Source of the DNA: UBA4615 sp044371545
GTDB taxonomy: Bacteria; Pseudomonadota; Gammaproteobacteria; Burkholderiales; Burkholderiaceae_E
NCBI GenBank assembly: GCA_044371545.1
Contig: JBILTM010000044.1
Location: forward strand, 1 to 28,705
Direction: 5' to 3'
DNA: 28,705 bases
In this document: positions 14,855 to 23,360 of the stretch, piece after piece
Position numbering within the stretch: the first letter of the stretch is position 1
Layout: the number at the start of each line of letters is the position of its first letter
Position numbers and translations under genes: made by a program
The notes under the pieces: generated by a model
The model's database searches: none
Told to the model about the DNA's origin: nothing
The model's input: the letters and a program-made list of their open reading frames with translations, nothing else

Positions 14855-16036
14855 GTGCGATTCGAGCTGCTGCTGGTGGACCCCGAGGGCGCGCTCGTGC
14901 GGCGCAGGGTCGAGGCCGCGACCGAGTCGGCCGCCCGCGCGATGCTGCGCGCCGGCGAGCGCGTGCTCGCGTGCCGCGGCACCTCGTCGCCGGGGGCGGC
15001 GCGCTCGCGGGGCGGTCGGCTCGAGCGGCTCGCGTTCTGCGAAGCGCTCGAGCAGGTGCTCGCGGGCGGGCTCACGCTCGCCGAGGCGCTGCGGGCGCTG
15101 GCCGTCGACGAGGACTCGGGCGGCGCGCCGCTCGCTCGCGCGGTGCTGCACGGGCTCGACGGTGGGCTCGCGCCGTCGGACGCATTCGAGGCGACGGGTC
15201 ACGACTGGTCGCCGTTCCTGCTCGCGCTGCTGCGAAGCGGCGAGCGAAGCGGGCAGCTGCCCTCCGCGCTCGAACGCTTCGTGCGCTCGGAGCGCGCGCT
15301 GCTCGAGATGCGCGGCCGCGTCGTGTCCGCGTCGGTCTATCCAGTGGTGCTGCTCGGGGTCTCCGCACTCGTGCTGCTGTTCCTGCTCGGCTTCGTGGTG
15401 CCGAAGTTCGCCGCTGCGCTCGACGACCTGCGTGCCGAGCTGCCGTTCGCGTCGCGCCTGCTGTTCGAGGCGGGCCGCTGGATGGGCGACCACGTCGTGG
15501 CGCTCGCCGCGGCCGCCGCCGGGTCGATCGCCGTGCTCGCCGCGCTGGGCGCGTCGGCGCCGGTGCGCACCCGCACGCTCGCGGCGCTGTCGCGCTGGCC
15601 GGGCGCGCGCGCGATCGCGGAGCTGGCCGGCCGCGCGCAGGCGATGCGCGTCGCCGCGGCGCTGCTCGGCGGCGGCTCGACGTTCCCTGCGGCGCTGCAG
15701 GTCGCGCGCGCCACGTCCGGGGCGGTGATCGGCGCGAGGCTCGAGCGGGCGCAGGCGCTCGTAGAGGGCGGTGCGTCGCCGTCGGCGGCGCTGTCCTCGT
15801 CGGGGCTCGCCGGACCGGTGGCGACGCAGCTGCTCGCGGCCGCGGAGCGCACCGGCGGGCTCGCGCCCTGCTTCGAGCGCCTCGCCGCGGCCGACGAGGC
15901 CCGGCTCACGCGGCTGCTCGAGCGCGCGGCCACCGCGTGGGGGCCGTTGCTGATGCTCGGCGTCGCCGCGCTCGTCGGCGGCGTCGTGATGGCGCTCTAC
16001 TGGCCGATGCTCCAGGTCTTCGAGAGCATCCGATGA
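14855..16036 (+). CDS. gspF: Type II secretion system inner-membrane platform protein GspF
   Basis: This is a 393-residue polytopic inner-membrane protein with GTG start and a GGGGGAG Shine-Dalgarno. Two GspF domains are each followed by hydrophobic helices: VYPVVLLGVSALVLLFLLGF near residue 163, VVALAAAAAGSIAVLAAL near 214, and LLMLGVAALVGGVVMALYW near 365. The second domain contains the family features (FPAALQVARATSGAVIGARL, LLAAAERTGGLAPCFERLAA). It anchors the GspE ATPase and the pseudopilus. The ATGA overlap with the next gene indicates translational coupling. Confidence 0.9.
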   Translation: MRFELLLVDPEGALVRRRVEAATESAARAMLRAGERVLACRGTSSPGAARSRGGRLERLAFCEALEQVLAGGLTLAEALRALAVDEDSGGAPLARAVLHGLDGGLAPSDAFEATGHDWSPFLLALLRSGERSGQLPSALERFVRSERALLEMRGRVVSASVYPVVLLGVSALVLLFLLGFVVPKFAAALDDLRAELPFASRLLFEAGRWMGDHVVALAAAAAGSIAVLAALGASAPVRTRTLAALSRWPGARAIAELAGRAQAMRVAAALLGGGSTFPAALQVARATSGAVIGARLERAQALVEGGASPSAALSSSGLAGPVATQLLAAAERTGGLAPCFERLAAADEARLTRLLERAATAWGPLLMLGVAALVGGVVMALYWPMLQVFESIR

Positions 16037-17622
16037 ACGCGGCGGTCGAATCCGCGGCGCTCGGCGCCGCCCTCGCGCCGCACGGCGCCGCGACCGTGGA
16101 AAAGGGGTGGCCCGGCCTGCCGACCTGGTCGATCGACGCGCTGCACGCGATGACCGTCGACGTCGACGCGATCGACTTCGCCCGCGCCAGTCGCCGCCGC
16201 GTGCTGTTCGGGCACCTCGAGGGCCGACGCTGCGTCGTCGTGGGCGCCGGCGCGGCCGAGTCGAGCTGGGACTGGCTGCTGGGACGGGTGTCCGACGACG
16301 CCCGGGTCGGCGTCGTCGACGACGCCGATTTCGACGCGATGCTCGCGCGGCGCGGCGCGGGCCTGCGCGCGATGGACAGCGTCTCCTCCGGCGACGGCGC
16401 GGGCCCGGCCGGCGAGGCGCAGGTCGAGGAGCTCGGCCTCGCCGCGCTCGCCGCGGAGCCCAATCCGGCCGTGCGCCTGCTTGGCTCGACGCTGTTCGAC
16501 GCGTTCCGCAGCCACGCGAGCGACGTGCACCTCGAATCCACTCCGCTCGGCGCGCGCATCCAGTTCCGGCTCGACGGCGTGCTCGCGCCGGGCGGTGCGA
16601 TCGAGGGGCGTGCGCTCGCCGAGCAGGTGGTCTCGCGGATCAAGGTCCTCGGCGGCCTCGACGTCGGCGAACGCCGGCTGCCCCAGGACGGCCGCTTCCG
16701 CCTTCGGATCGACGGGCGCGACGTCGACTTCCGCGTGTCGCTGCTGCCCGGGGCGCACGGCGAGGATGCCGTGCTGCGGATCCTCGATCGCCGTGCGCTC
16801 GCCGACGAGCACGCGGCGCTCGACCTCGAGCGGCTCGGCTTCGGCACGCAGGAACTCGAGGCGCTTCGCGCGCTCGCCCGGCGTCCCCACGGCATGATGC
16901 TCGTGACCGGGCCGACCGGCAGCGGCAAGACGACGACGCTGTACGCCGCGCTGACCGAGGTCAACAGCGGTCTGCAGAAGATCATCACGATCGAGGACCC
17001 GGTCGAGTACCAGCTGCCGGGCGTGCTGCAGGTGCCGGTGAACGAGCGCACCGGGCTCACCTTCGCGCGCGGGCTCCGGGCGATCCTGCGCCACGATCCC
17101 GACACGCTGCTGGTCGGCGAGATCCGTGACCGCGAGACCGCGCAGATCGCGGTGCAGGCGGCACTGACCGGGCACCTGGTGCTGTCGTCGATCCACGCGA
17201 ACACCGTGTTCGACGTCCTGGCCCGGTTCTTCCACATGGACGTCGACCCGTACGAGCTCACCTCGGCGCTGAACGGCGTGGTCGCGCAGCGGCTGCTGAG
17301 GCTCGTGTGCCCGCGGTGCGCCGAGCCGGTCGCGGCCCCCTCGCGGCTGCGCGCCCGATTCCCCTCGCTCGCGGAAGGCGTCAGGGGGCGCGGTTGCGGC
17401 GACTGCCGCGGCACCGGCTATCGCGGCCGCGCGGCGGTCGCCGAGGTGCTCCGGGTCGACGACGCGCTGCGCGAGGCGATCCTGCAGCGCGCATCCCCGC
17501 GGGCCCTGCGGGCGCAGGCGGTCGAGGCGGGCATGGTGACGCTGGCCGATCGGGCCGCGGTGCTGGTGGCCGGACGGCGGACATCCTTCGAGGAGCTGGA
17601 ACGTGTGGCCGAGATGGAGTAG
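16033..17622 (+). CDS. gspE: Type II secretion ATPase GspE
   Basis: This is a 529-residue cytoplasmic ATPase. Residues 1-130 are a divergent N-terminal domain, shorter than the usual GspE N1/N2 domains. The catalytic core has SHASDVHLESTPLGARIQFR near 158, the Walker A GPTGSGKTTT (293-302), the Asp box ITIEDPVEYQLPG, the Walker B LLVGEIRDRETAQ and the His box SSIHANTVFDVLAR. A zinc-binding tetracysteine motif (Cys426, 429, 455 and 458) with TGYRGR lies near the C-terminus, characteristic of GspE rather than retraction ATPases such as PilT. It powers pseudopilus assembly with GspF and the PilM/N-like proteins. Confidence 0.95.
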   Translation: MNAAVESAALGAALAPHGAATVEKGWPGLPTWSIDALHAMTVDVDAIDFARASRRRVLFGHLEGRRCVVVGAGAAESSWDWLLGRVSDDARVGVVDDADFDAMLARRGAGLRAMDSVSSGDGAGPAGEAQVEELGLAALAAEPNPAVRLLGSTLFDAFRSHASDVHLESTPLGARIQFRLDGVLAPGGAIEGRALAEQVVSRIKVLGGLDVGERRLPQDGRFRLRIDGRDVDFRVSLLPGAHGEDAVLRILDRRALADEHAALDLERLGFGTQELEALRALARRPHGMMLVTGPTGSGKTTTLYAALTEVNSGLQKIITIEDPVEYQLPGVLQVPVNERTGLTFARGLRAILRHDPDTLLVGEIRDRETAQIAVQAALTGHLVLSSIHANTVFDVLARFFHMDVDPYELTSALNGVVAQRLLRLVCPRCAEPVAAPSRLRARFPSLAEGVRGRGCGDCRGTGYRGRAAVAEVLRVDDALREAILQRASPRALRAQAVEAGMVTLADRAAVLVAGRRTSFEELERVAEME

Positions 17623-18400
17623 CGGCCGCGTCGTCGTCGTGGCGCGGCACGCGGTGGCGGTCGGCGGCGGGCCCGACGAGGTCATCGACGCGACGCGACG
17701 CGGCGCCGACGCCGACGCCGCCGCCGCGCTGTCCGCGCTCGCGGCATTGCGCGTGCCGCCGTCGCCGCGCTACGCGACGCGTCGCGCCGAGGTGTGGATC
17801 GACGACGGGTGGACCCGGATGTTCGGCGCCACCTGGCCCGAATCGATCCACGACGTCAGGGTCTTCCGGGAGTACGTGGCCGCGCGCTTCGAGCAGCGCT
17901 TCGAGCTGCCCGCGTCCGAGTGGACGATCGTCTCGCCCGGCGCATGGCCGGGTCGCCCGGTCCTGTGCGTCGCGGTGCGGACCGAGTTCGTCTCGGGATG
18001 CCGCGCCGCGCTCGCGCGCGCCGGCCTGCTGCCCTCGCGGATGCTGCCGCTGTCGCTCGTCGAGGTCGGCACCTCGTTCGCCGCGCGGCCGCGGACCCGG
18101 ACGCTGTTCATCGGAAGCGCGGCCCCGCAGCGCATCGCGTTCCTGATGGTCGCCGGCCGCCTCGCCGACTGCGCGGTGGTGCCGGACGGCGATCACGTCG
18201 AGGCGCTGGCGACCGCGCTGTTCCGCGAGCGGGGCCTGCTCGACGGCGGCCTGCGACGGACGCTGCGCATCGACCACGATCGCGCGGCGGCGACCTCGCT
18301 GCTGCTGCGACGCGTGCCGCTGAAGGTCGTCGCGATCGAGCACGACCCGCCCCGGGATCGGGCGCACCCGATGCGCGCGACCGTGCCGGAGGCCCGGTGA
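17603..18400 (+). CDS. PilM/GspL-like cytoplasmic protein (tentative)
   Basis: This is a 265-residue soluble protein; GTG 17603 lies within the end of gspE (20-base overlap) with GAGGAG as Shine-Dalgarno. No transmembrane segment is present. The location between gspE and a PilN-like gene, and a pattern of beta-strands with short Gly turns (VWIDDGWTRMFGATW, TLFIGSAAPQRIAFLMVAG, RTLRIDHDR), suggest the actin-like fold of PilM or the cytoplasmic half of GspL, which recruits the ATPase. No clear PilM ATP-binding motif was found, so the function rests mainly on synteny. Confidence 0.55.
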   Translation: MWPRWSSGRVVVVARHAVAVGGGPDEVIDATRRGADADAAAALSALAALRVPPSPRYATRRAEVWIDDGWTRMFGATWPESIHDVRVFREYVAARFEQRFELPASEWTIVSPGAWPGRPVLCVAVRTEFVSGCRAALARAGLLPSRMLPLSLVEVGTSFAARPRTRTLFIGSAAPQRIAFLMVAGRLADCAVVPDGDHVEALATALFRERGLLDGGLRRTLRIDHDRAAATSLLLRRVPLKVVAIEHDPPRDRAHPMRATVPEAR

Positions 18401-18948
18401 GGCTCGCCCTGCCCGACCTGCTGCGCCGCGGACCGGTGCCGGCCGCGGTGCCGGTCGCGGTGGCGCTTCTCGGGGCCGTCGTGGCGATCGCGGGCGGCGT
18501 GCGTTGGGTGCAGGCCGACGGCAGGCTCGAGGCGGCACGCGCCGGCCACGAGGCCGCATCCCTGCTGGCCCGGGGTGCGGAGCGTGCGGGCGCGCCCGCG
18601 GCCACGGCGCCGCGCGCACGCGGCCGCGAGCGGTCCCCGCCGACCGAGGCGGTGGACACGGAGCGCGTCACGCTCGCCCGCTTCCTCGCGGTCGACTGGA
18701 ACCGTCGACTGCTGCAGGTGGAGCAGGCGGGCGCCGGGCTCGTGACGCTCCTGGGGCTGCGCGTCGACGCGCAGCGCGGCCTGGTCGAGATGCGCGGCGA
18801 GGTCGATTCGCTGGAGCGGCTCGAGACGCTGAGGGCGCGACTGCTCGAGTCCGGCGTCGATGCGGTGCAGGTGCAGCGGCACGAGCGCGTGGCCCGGCCG
18901 ACCGGCAACCGCCTCGCGTTCGTCGCGAGCGCGGAGTGGACACGATGA
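18397..18948 (+). CDS. PilN-like bitopic inner-membrane protein
   Basis: This is a 183-residue protein with GTG start overlapping the previous stop (GTGA) and a GGAGG site. A single transmembrane helix (residues 15-36, AAVPVAVALLGAVVAIAGGV) is followed by a periplasmic helix and then a ferredoxin-like region: LARFLAVDWNRRLLQVEQ, VTLLGLRVDAQRGLVEMRGE, and a final strand RLAFVASAEW. This arrangement is that of PilN and of the GspL periplasmic half. A basic/Pro-rich linker (residues 65-85) is unusual. It likely forms the alignment complex with the adjacent PilO-like protein. Confidence 0.6.
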   Translation: MRLALPDLLRRGPVPAAVPVAVALLGAVVAIAGGVRWVQADGRLEAARAGHEAASLLARGAERAGAPAATAPRARGRERSPPTEAVDTERVTLARFLAVDWNRRLLQVEQAGAGLVTLLGLRVDAQRGLVEMRGEVDSLERLETLRARLLESGVDAVQVQRHERVARPTGNRLAFVASAEWTR

Positions 18949-19550
18949 CCGCCCGGACGCGCACACGCGGCCTCGTGCGGCTCGCCCGCCGCGCCTGGGT
19001 CGGCGCACGGGCGGGCGCCACGATGCTGCGCGACGGCCTCGGTGTCGCCGGATGGGGCGGCGTGATCGCGCTCGCGCTGGGAATCGGGGCCTCGATCGCC
19101 GCCTCGCAGGTCGAGCGCGAGGCGACCCGGCTCGACGCCGAGGCGGCGCAGGCGCGCGACGACGCGCGCCTCGCCGCGATCGAGCGCGCCCGCACCCCCG
19201 CCGGGCGTCCCGCACCGGTGCTCGCGCCGGCCGACCGGCTGGCGCTGCCCGCGGATCGCCCCGCGCAGTCGGTGCTGCCCGCGTCGTTCTTCGCACGGGC
19301 CGAGCGTCGCGGCGTGCGCGTCGGACCGGTCGAGTACCGCTCGGTGAAGCACAGCGCGTCGGTGCGTCGCGTCGACGTTGCGCTGACGGTGAGCGGCCGC
19401 TACCTCGCGACGCGGCAGTGGCTCGCCGAGTCGCTCGTCGCGCTGCCGCACGCGCAGCTGCTCGAGCTGACGATGCAGCGGTCCGATCCGGCGGACGCCG
19501 ACCTGGAGGTCCGGGTCGTGCTGGCCGTGCACTTCGGGGAGCGCACTTGA
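18945..19550 (+). CDS. PilO/GspM-like bitopic inner-membrane protein
   Basis: This is a 201-residue protein whose ATG overlaps the previous stop (ATGA). Residues 32-52 (VAGWGGVIALALGIGASIAA) are a single transmembrane helix. An Arg/Ala-rich coiled-coil stretch (residues 55-83) follows, and then a C-terminal ferredoxin-like domain with strands RVGPVEYRSVKHSASV, RRVDVALTVSGRYLATRQWL and DADLEVRVVLAVHFG. This layout matches PilO and GspM. It sits in the expected PilM-N-O-P order. Confidence 0.6.
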   Translation: MTARTRTRGLVRLARRAWVGARAGATMLRDGLGVAGWGGVIALALGIGASIAASQVEREATRLDAEAAQARDDARLAAIERARTPAGRPAPVLAPADRLALPADRPAQSVLPASFFARAERRGVRVGPVEYRSVKHSASVRRVDVALTVSGRYLATRQWLAESLVALPHAQLLELTMQRSDPADADLEVRVVLAVHFGERT

Positions 19551-20209
19551 CCGCGCGGCCCGGGGTGCTGCTGGCCCTGCTCGCCGCTCTGCTCGCGTGG
19601 TGGGTGCTCGGCGAGCCCGACGCCGGCGACGAGGCCGACATGGTCGAGGCGGTGGCCCGACCCGCCGCGCGCGTGCCGGGTCCGCCGTCCGCCGCCGCGC
19701 CTGCCGCCGCGGCCGGACCCGCGCGGACGGCGCCGCCCGCCGCCGCGCCGGACCCGCTCGCCACGACGCCCGCCGGCACGAACGCCCGCCCGGATCGCCC
19801 CGAGGCGCCGCCGCCGGACACGCCGCTGCGCACCACGCTGCGCGCGAGCGCCGACCTGTTCCCGGTGCCGCCCGCGCCCCGCCCGCCGCCGCCTCCGCCG
19901 CCCGGACCGCCTCCGCCGCCGGTGGCCCCGAAGCCGCAGTTCGCGCTGATCGGGCGTCTCGTCGACGGCAGCGTGCCGACGGCCGTGCTGCGGGACGGGG
20001 AGCGCGTGGTCACGCTGCGGGCCGGCCAGAAGGAGGCGGGATTCCGGCTCGTCGGTGTCGACGAGAACGGCGTCTCCCTCGTCCACGAGGCGACCGGGCT
20101 GCCGGTTCGCATCGGATTCGGCGAGCCCGGCCCCGGCGTCGGCGTGCCGCGGCTGGCGCGCGCCTCGGGCGCCGTCGCGCCGAACGACGAGGGATCGAAG
20201 GATGACTGA
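19547..20209 (+). CDS. PilP/GspC-like periplasmic linker to the secretin
   Basis: This is a 220-residue protein starting with TTG 19547 (overlap TTGA with the previous stop; GGGGAG site 6 bases upstream). An N-terminal hydrophobic anchor (VLLALLAALLAWWVL) leads into a long Pro/Ala-rich linker (residues 25-125, with poly-Pro runs) and a small C-terminal beta domain (QFALIGRLVDGSVPTAVLRD, VTLRAGQKEAGFRLVGVDENG, VSLVHEATGLPVRI). This is the architecture of GspC and PilP, whose HR domain contacts the secretin N0 domain. It is placed immediately before the secretin gene, with which it overlaps by 8 bases. Confidence 0.65.
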   Translation: MTARPGVLLALLAALLAWWVLGEPDAGDEADMVEAVARPAARVPGPPSAAAPAAAAGPARTAPPAAAPDPLATTPAGTNARPDRPEAPPPDTPLRTTLRASADLFPVPPAPRPPPPPPPGPPPPPVAPKPQFALIGRLVDGSVPTAVLRDGERVVTLRAGQKEAGFRLVGVDENGVSLVHEATGLPVRIGFGEPGPGVGVPRLARASGAVAPNDEGSKDD

Positions 20210-22478
20210 ACGCCGCCGCCTCGTCCTCGGGCTCGCCGCGCCGCTCGCGCTCGGCCTGCTGCTCGCCGCCTGCACGACGCCCGACCCGCTCGAGGAGGCC
20301 CGCGCGCTCGGCCGCGACGGCCGCCATGCCGACGCCGTCGAGCGCGCGTCGAGCGCCGCGCGGACGGACGCCCGGCCGGCGCCGCTGCGCGCGGAGGCGC
20401 TGCGGCAGCAGGAGCTGCGCGCCACGCAGCTCGCCGAGGCGTTCGCGTCCGCCCTGCGCGACTCGCGCGAGGCGGACGCCGCGGAGGCCCTCCGGCAGCT
20501 GGCGGCCGAGCAGCCCGGCCATCCTCGGGTCGCCTCGATGCGCGAGCAGCTCACGATCGCGCGGCGCCACCGCGAGGCCCTGGCCCGTGCGGGCGAGGCG
20601 TTTGCCGCCGGGCGGGAGGCCGATGCGCGACGCATCGTGCGCAGCGTGCTGGCCGAGGACCCCTCGAATGCCGGTGCACGGCGCCTGGCGGCGGCGATGC
20701 CCCCGGCGAATCCGGCCCCCGCGGCGCACGCGGACAGCGCCGAAGCGCTGCCGGACGCGCTTCGCCGCCCGGTCACGCTGGAGTTCCGCGACGCGACGCT
20801 TCGCAACGTGTTCGAGACGCTGTCGCGCACCGCGAACGTCAACTTCGTCTTCGACAAGGACGTCCGCAGCGACACCCGGGTCACCGTCTTCCTGCGCGGC
20901 GTCTCGCTCGACGAGGCGGTCCGCACGATCCTGCAGTCGCAGGCCCTCGTCATGCGCCGGCTCAACGAGGCGACCTACATGGTCTTCCCGAACACCGCGG
21001 CGAAGGGGCGCGAGTACCAGCCGCTCGAGGCGCGGGCGTTCTGGCTGTCGAACGCCGACGCGAAGCAGGCCGCCACGATGCTGCGCAGCGTCGTCAAGAG
21101 CCGCGACGTCTACGTCGACGAGAAGCTGAACATGATCGTCGTCAAGGACACGCCCGACGCGGTGCGGCTCGCCGCCCAGCTGCTGCAGTCGATCGACGTC
21201 GCGGAGCCCGAGGTGGTGCTCGAGGTCGAGGTGCTCGAGATCGGCGCGTCCCGGCTGCAGGAGCTCGGCATCCGCTACCCCACGCAGATCTCGTACGGGC
21301 TGCCGGTGCCGACGACGGCGCAGGGCAGCTCGACCGCCGCCGCGACCATCACGCGCCAGAACTGGGGCGAGCAGCTGGCCCAGATCGCGAGCCCGTCGCT
21401 GGTCGCCAACCTGCGGGCCACCGACGGGGCGGTGAACCTGCTGTCGAACCCGCGCATCCGCGTGCGCAACCGCGAGAAGGCCCGCATCCAGGTCGGCGAG
21501 AAGGTCCCGGTCTTCACGACACAGTTCGCGGCCACCGGCATCGGCGTCAGCAGCGCGATCGGCGCGTCGACGACCTACATCGACGTCGGGCTGAAAGTCG
21601 AGCTCGAGCCCCAGGTGCACCTGGAGAACGAGGTCGCGATGAAGGTCCAGCTCGAGGTGTCGAACATCCTCGAGCAGATCTCCGGTCCGGCGCAGACCAC
21701 CGCGTTCCGGATCGGCACGCGCCAGGCGCAGACGGTACTGCGCCTGGCGGACGGGGAGACGCAGGTGCTCGCCGGCCTGATCTCCGACGCGGACCGCGTG
21801 ACCGCGCAGCGGGTCCCGGGGCTCGGGCGCCTCCCGCTGCTCGGACGCATGTTCTCGAACGAGCTCAGCCAGACCGAGAAGAGCGAGATCGTGCTGATGA
21901 TCACCCCGAGGATCGTTCGCGAGATCCCGCGGGGCCTCGAGTCGGCGCGGGGCGTATCGGCCGGCACCGATGCGGCCGCGGGCGTGCCGCCGCTGACGCT
22001 GGCGCCCGGTGCGCGGACGGGTGTGCTGACGACGGGCGGCGCCGGCCGCGCGGCGCCCGCGCCGCGCGAGGCCGAGCCGCCGGCACCCGCGCCCCAGGCG
22101 TCCGCCGCCCCGGCCGCGCCGGCGTCCGATGCCCGCGTGATGATGACGGTGCCGGAGACCGCGCGCGCGGGCCAGGACGTGGTCGTCGGGTTCGTGCTCG
22201 AGGGCGCGAGCGTCCGGTCGGCCGAGGTCGACGTCGCCTACGACACGCCGGCCTTCGGCATCCCGGGCCCGGTCGTCACCGGCTCCGGTCGCGCGACGGT
22301 CACGCTCGGCGGCGCGCCGGGCGGCGTGCCGAGCGGCCAGCTCGTGCTGCGCGCGAGCCCGGCGGGCATCTCCTCCGGGAACGTCTCGGTGGTCGCGGTC
22401 CGCGCGATCGGGCCGGACGGCAGCGCGCTCTCGGGCATCGCGGCGCCGGGCCCGGCGTCGCTGAGGATCGTGCCGTGA
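20202..22478 (+). CDS. gspD: Secretin GspD-like lipoprotein with a C-terminal cohesin-like domain
   Basis: This is a 758-residue protein. The signal with lipobox LLLAACTT gives a lipidated outer-membrane protein. Residues about 28-165 are an Ala-rich helical repeat (TPR-like) region. The N0/STN domain follows (RPVTLEFRDATLRNVFETLS, NVNFVFDKDV, RVTVFLRGVSLDEAVRTIL), then one N1-type domain (QAATMLRSVVKSRDVYVDEK) and the secretin core (SLVANLRATDGAVNLLSNPR, QVGEKVPVFTT, VPGLGRLPLLGRMFSNELSQ, TEKSEIVLMITPRIVRE). After a Pro/Ala linker, residues 645-757 form a cohesin-like beta domain (ARAGQDVVVGFVLEGASVRS, AEVDVAYDTPAFG, ISSGNVSVVAVRAIG). It has fewer N domains than typical GspD and is closer to PilQ/MshL-type secretins. 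It is the outer-membrane gate of this system. Confidence 0.9.
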   Translation: MTERRRLVLGLAAPLALGLLLAACTTPDPLEEARALGRDGRHADAVERASSAARTDARPAPLRAEALRQQELRATQLAEAFASALRDSREADAAEALRQLAAEQPGHPRVASMREQLTIARRHREALARAGEAFAAGREADARRIVRSVLAEDPSNAGARRLAAAMPPANPAPAAHADSAEALPDALRRPVTLEFRDATLRNVFETLSRTANVNFVFDKDVRSDTRVTVFLRGVSLDEAVRTILQSQALVMRRLNEATYMVFPNTAAKGREYQPLEARAFWLSNADAKQAATMLRSVVKSRDVYVDEKLNMIVVKDTPDAVRLAAQLLQSIDVAEPEVVLEVEVLEIGASRLQELGIRYPTQISYGLPVPTTAQGSSTAAATITRQNWGEQLAQIASPSLVANLRATDGAVNLLSNPRIRVRNREKARIQVGEKVPVFTTQFAATGIGVSSAIGASTTYIDVGLKVELEPQVHLENEVAMKVQLEVSNILEQISGPAQTTAFRIGTRQAQTVLRLADGETQVLAGLISDADRVTAQRVPGLGRLPLLGRMFSNELSQTEKSEIVLMITPRIVREIPRGLESARGVSAGTDAAAGVPPLTLAPGARTGVLTTGGAGRAAPAPREAEPPAPAPQASAAPAAPASDARVMMTVPETARAGQDVVVGFVLEGASVRSAEVDVAYDTPAFGIPGPVVTGSGRATVTLGGAPGGVPSGQLVLRASPAGISSGNVSVVAVRAIGPDGSALSGIAAPGPASLRIVP

Positions 22479-22963
22479 CCGCACCCTGCCGCGACCACGC
22501 CGGCTTCACGCTCGTCGAGCTCGTCGCCGCGCTCGCGATCTTCGCGGTGCTCGCCTCCGTCGCGGTCGCGCCGCTGCGCATCGAGCGCCAGCGCGCGCAG
22601 GAGCGAGAGCTGCGGGCCGCGCTGCGCGAGATCCGCGACGCGCTCGACGCCTACAAGCGGATGGTCGACGAGAAGCGGATCCCGCCGGTCTCCGCGGATG
22701 CCTCCGGCTATCCGCCGTCGCTCGACGCCCTCGCCCAGGGCATCGCGCTCGAGGGTCGCCCGCCAGGCTCGAGGATCTACCTGCTGCGCCGCATCCCGCG
22801 CGATCCGTTCCATCCCGACCCCGACACTCCCGCCGCGGCGACCTGGGGGCTGCGCAGCAGCGCGAGCCCGCCGGAGCGGCCGCAGGCCGGCGCCGACGTC
22901 TTCGACGTCCATTCGCGCTCGGCCGGCGTGGGCCTGAACGGAGTGCCGTACCGTGAGTGGTGA
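22475..22963 (+). CDS. Type II secretion-like pseudopilin, minor (1)
   Basis: This is a 162-residue protein with GTG start overlapping the secretin stop (GTGA). It has a short leader MTAPCRDHAG, cut at G10/F11, with Glu at +5 (FTLVELVAALAIFAVLASVA). A long amphipathic helix follows, then a small C-terminal domain with YPPSLDALAQG and RIYLLRRIPRDPFHP. The latter resembles GspG/GspH-like pseudopilins of the betaproteobacterial T2SS-like clusters. It likely forms part of the pseudopilus tip. Its exact letter name cannot be assigned. Confidence 0.8.
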   Translation: MTAPCRDHAGFTLVELVAALAIFAVLASVAVAPLRIERQRAQERELRAALREIRDALDAYKRMVDEKRIPPVSADASGYPPSLDALAQGIALEGRPPGSRIYLLRRIPRDPFHPDPDTPAAATWGLRSSASPPERPQAGADVFDVHSRSAGVGLNGVPYREW

Positions 22964-23360
22964 GCGCCGTCCCGGACCGCGCGCCGCGGGGCGCGGCTTC
23001 ACGCTGGTCGAGATGCTCGTCGTGCTGGCGATCGTCTCGCTGCTCGTCGCGCTCGCGGTGCCGCGCTACGTGGACCGCGTCGAGGACGCGCGGGAAGCCG
23101 TGCTGCGCGAGAACCTCAAGGTCGTGCGGACCGCGATCGACCGCTTCCAGGCCGACGCGGGCCGCTATCCGCGGGATCTCGCGGAGCTGGTCGAACGGCG
23201 CTACCTCGCGGCGTTGCCGCACGACCCGATCACGGATCGCAACGACAGCTGGGTCGAGGTCGGCGCGGACCGGATCGAGCCGGGCGCGAGCGGCATCGGC
23301 GACGTGCGCAGCGGCGCCGAGGGCGAATCGAGAGGGGGCAGGCCGTATGCGGAATTCTGA
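22953..23360 (+). CDS. Type II secretion-like pseudopilin, minor (2)
   Basis: This is a 135-residue protein with GTG start overlapping the previous gene by 11 bases. The leader ends at G15/F16, with Glu at +5 (GFTLVEMLVVLAIVSLL). The C-terminal part is short: VVRTAIDRFQADAGRYPRDL, RRYLAALPHDPITDRNDSW, then a short tail. It is shorter than GspG and lacks the GspG calcium-site signature. It is probably a minor pseudopilin. Confidence 0.8.
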   Translation: MSGERRPGPRAAGRGFTLVEMLVVLAIVSLLVALAVPRYVDRVEDAREAVLRENLKVVRTAIDRFQADAGRYPRDLAELVERRYLAALPHDPITDRNDSWVEVGADRIEPGASGIGDVRSGAEGESRGGRPYAEF

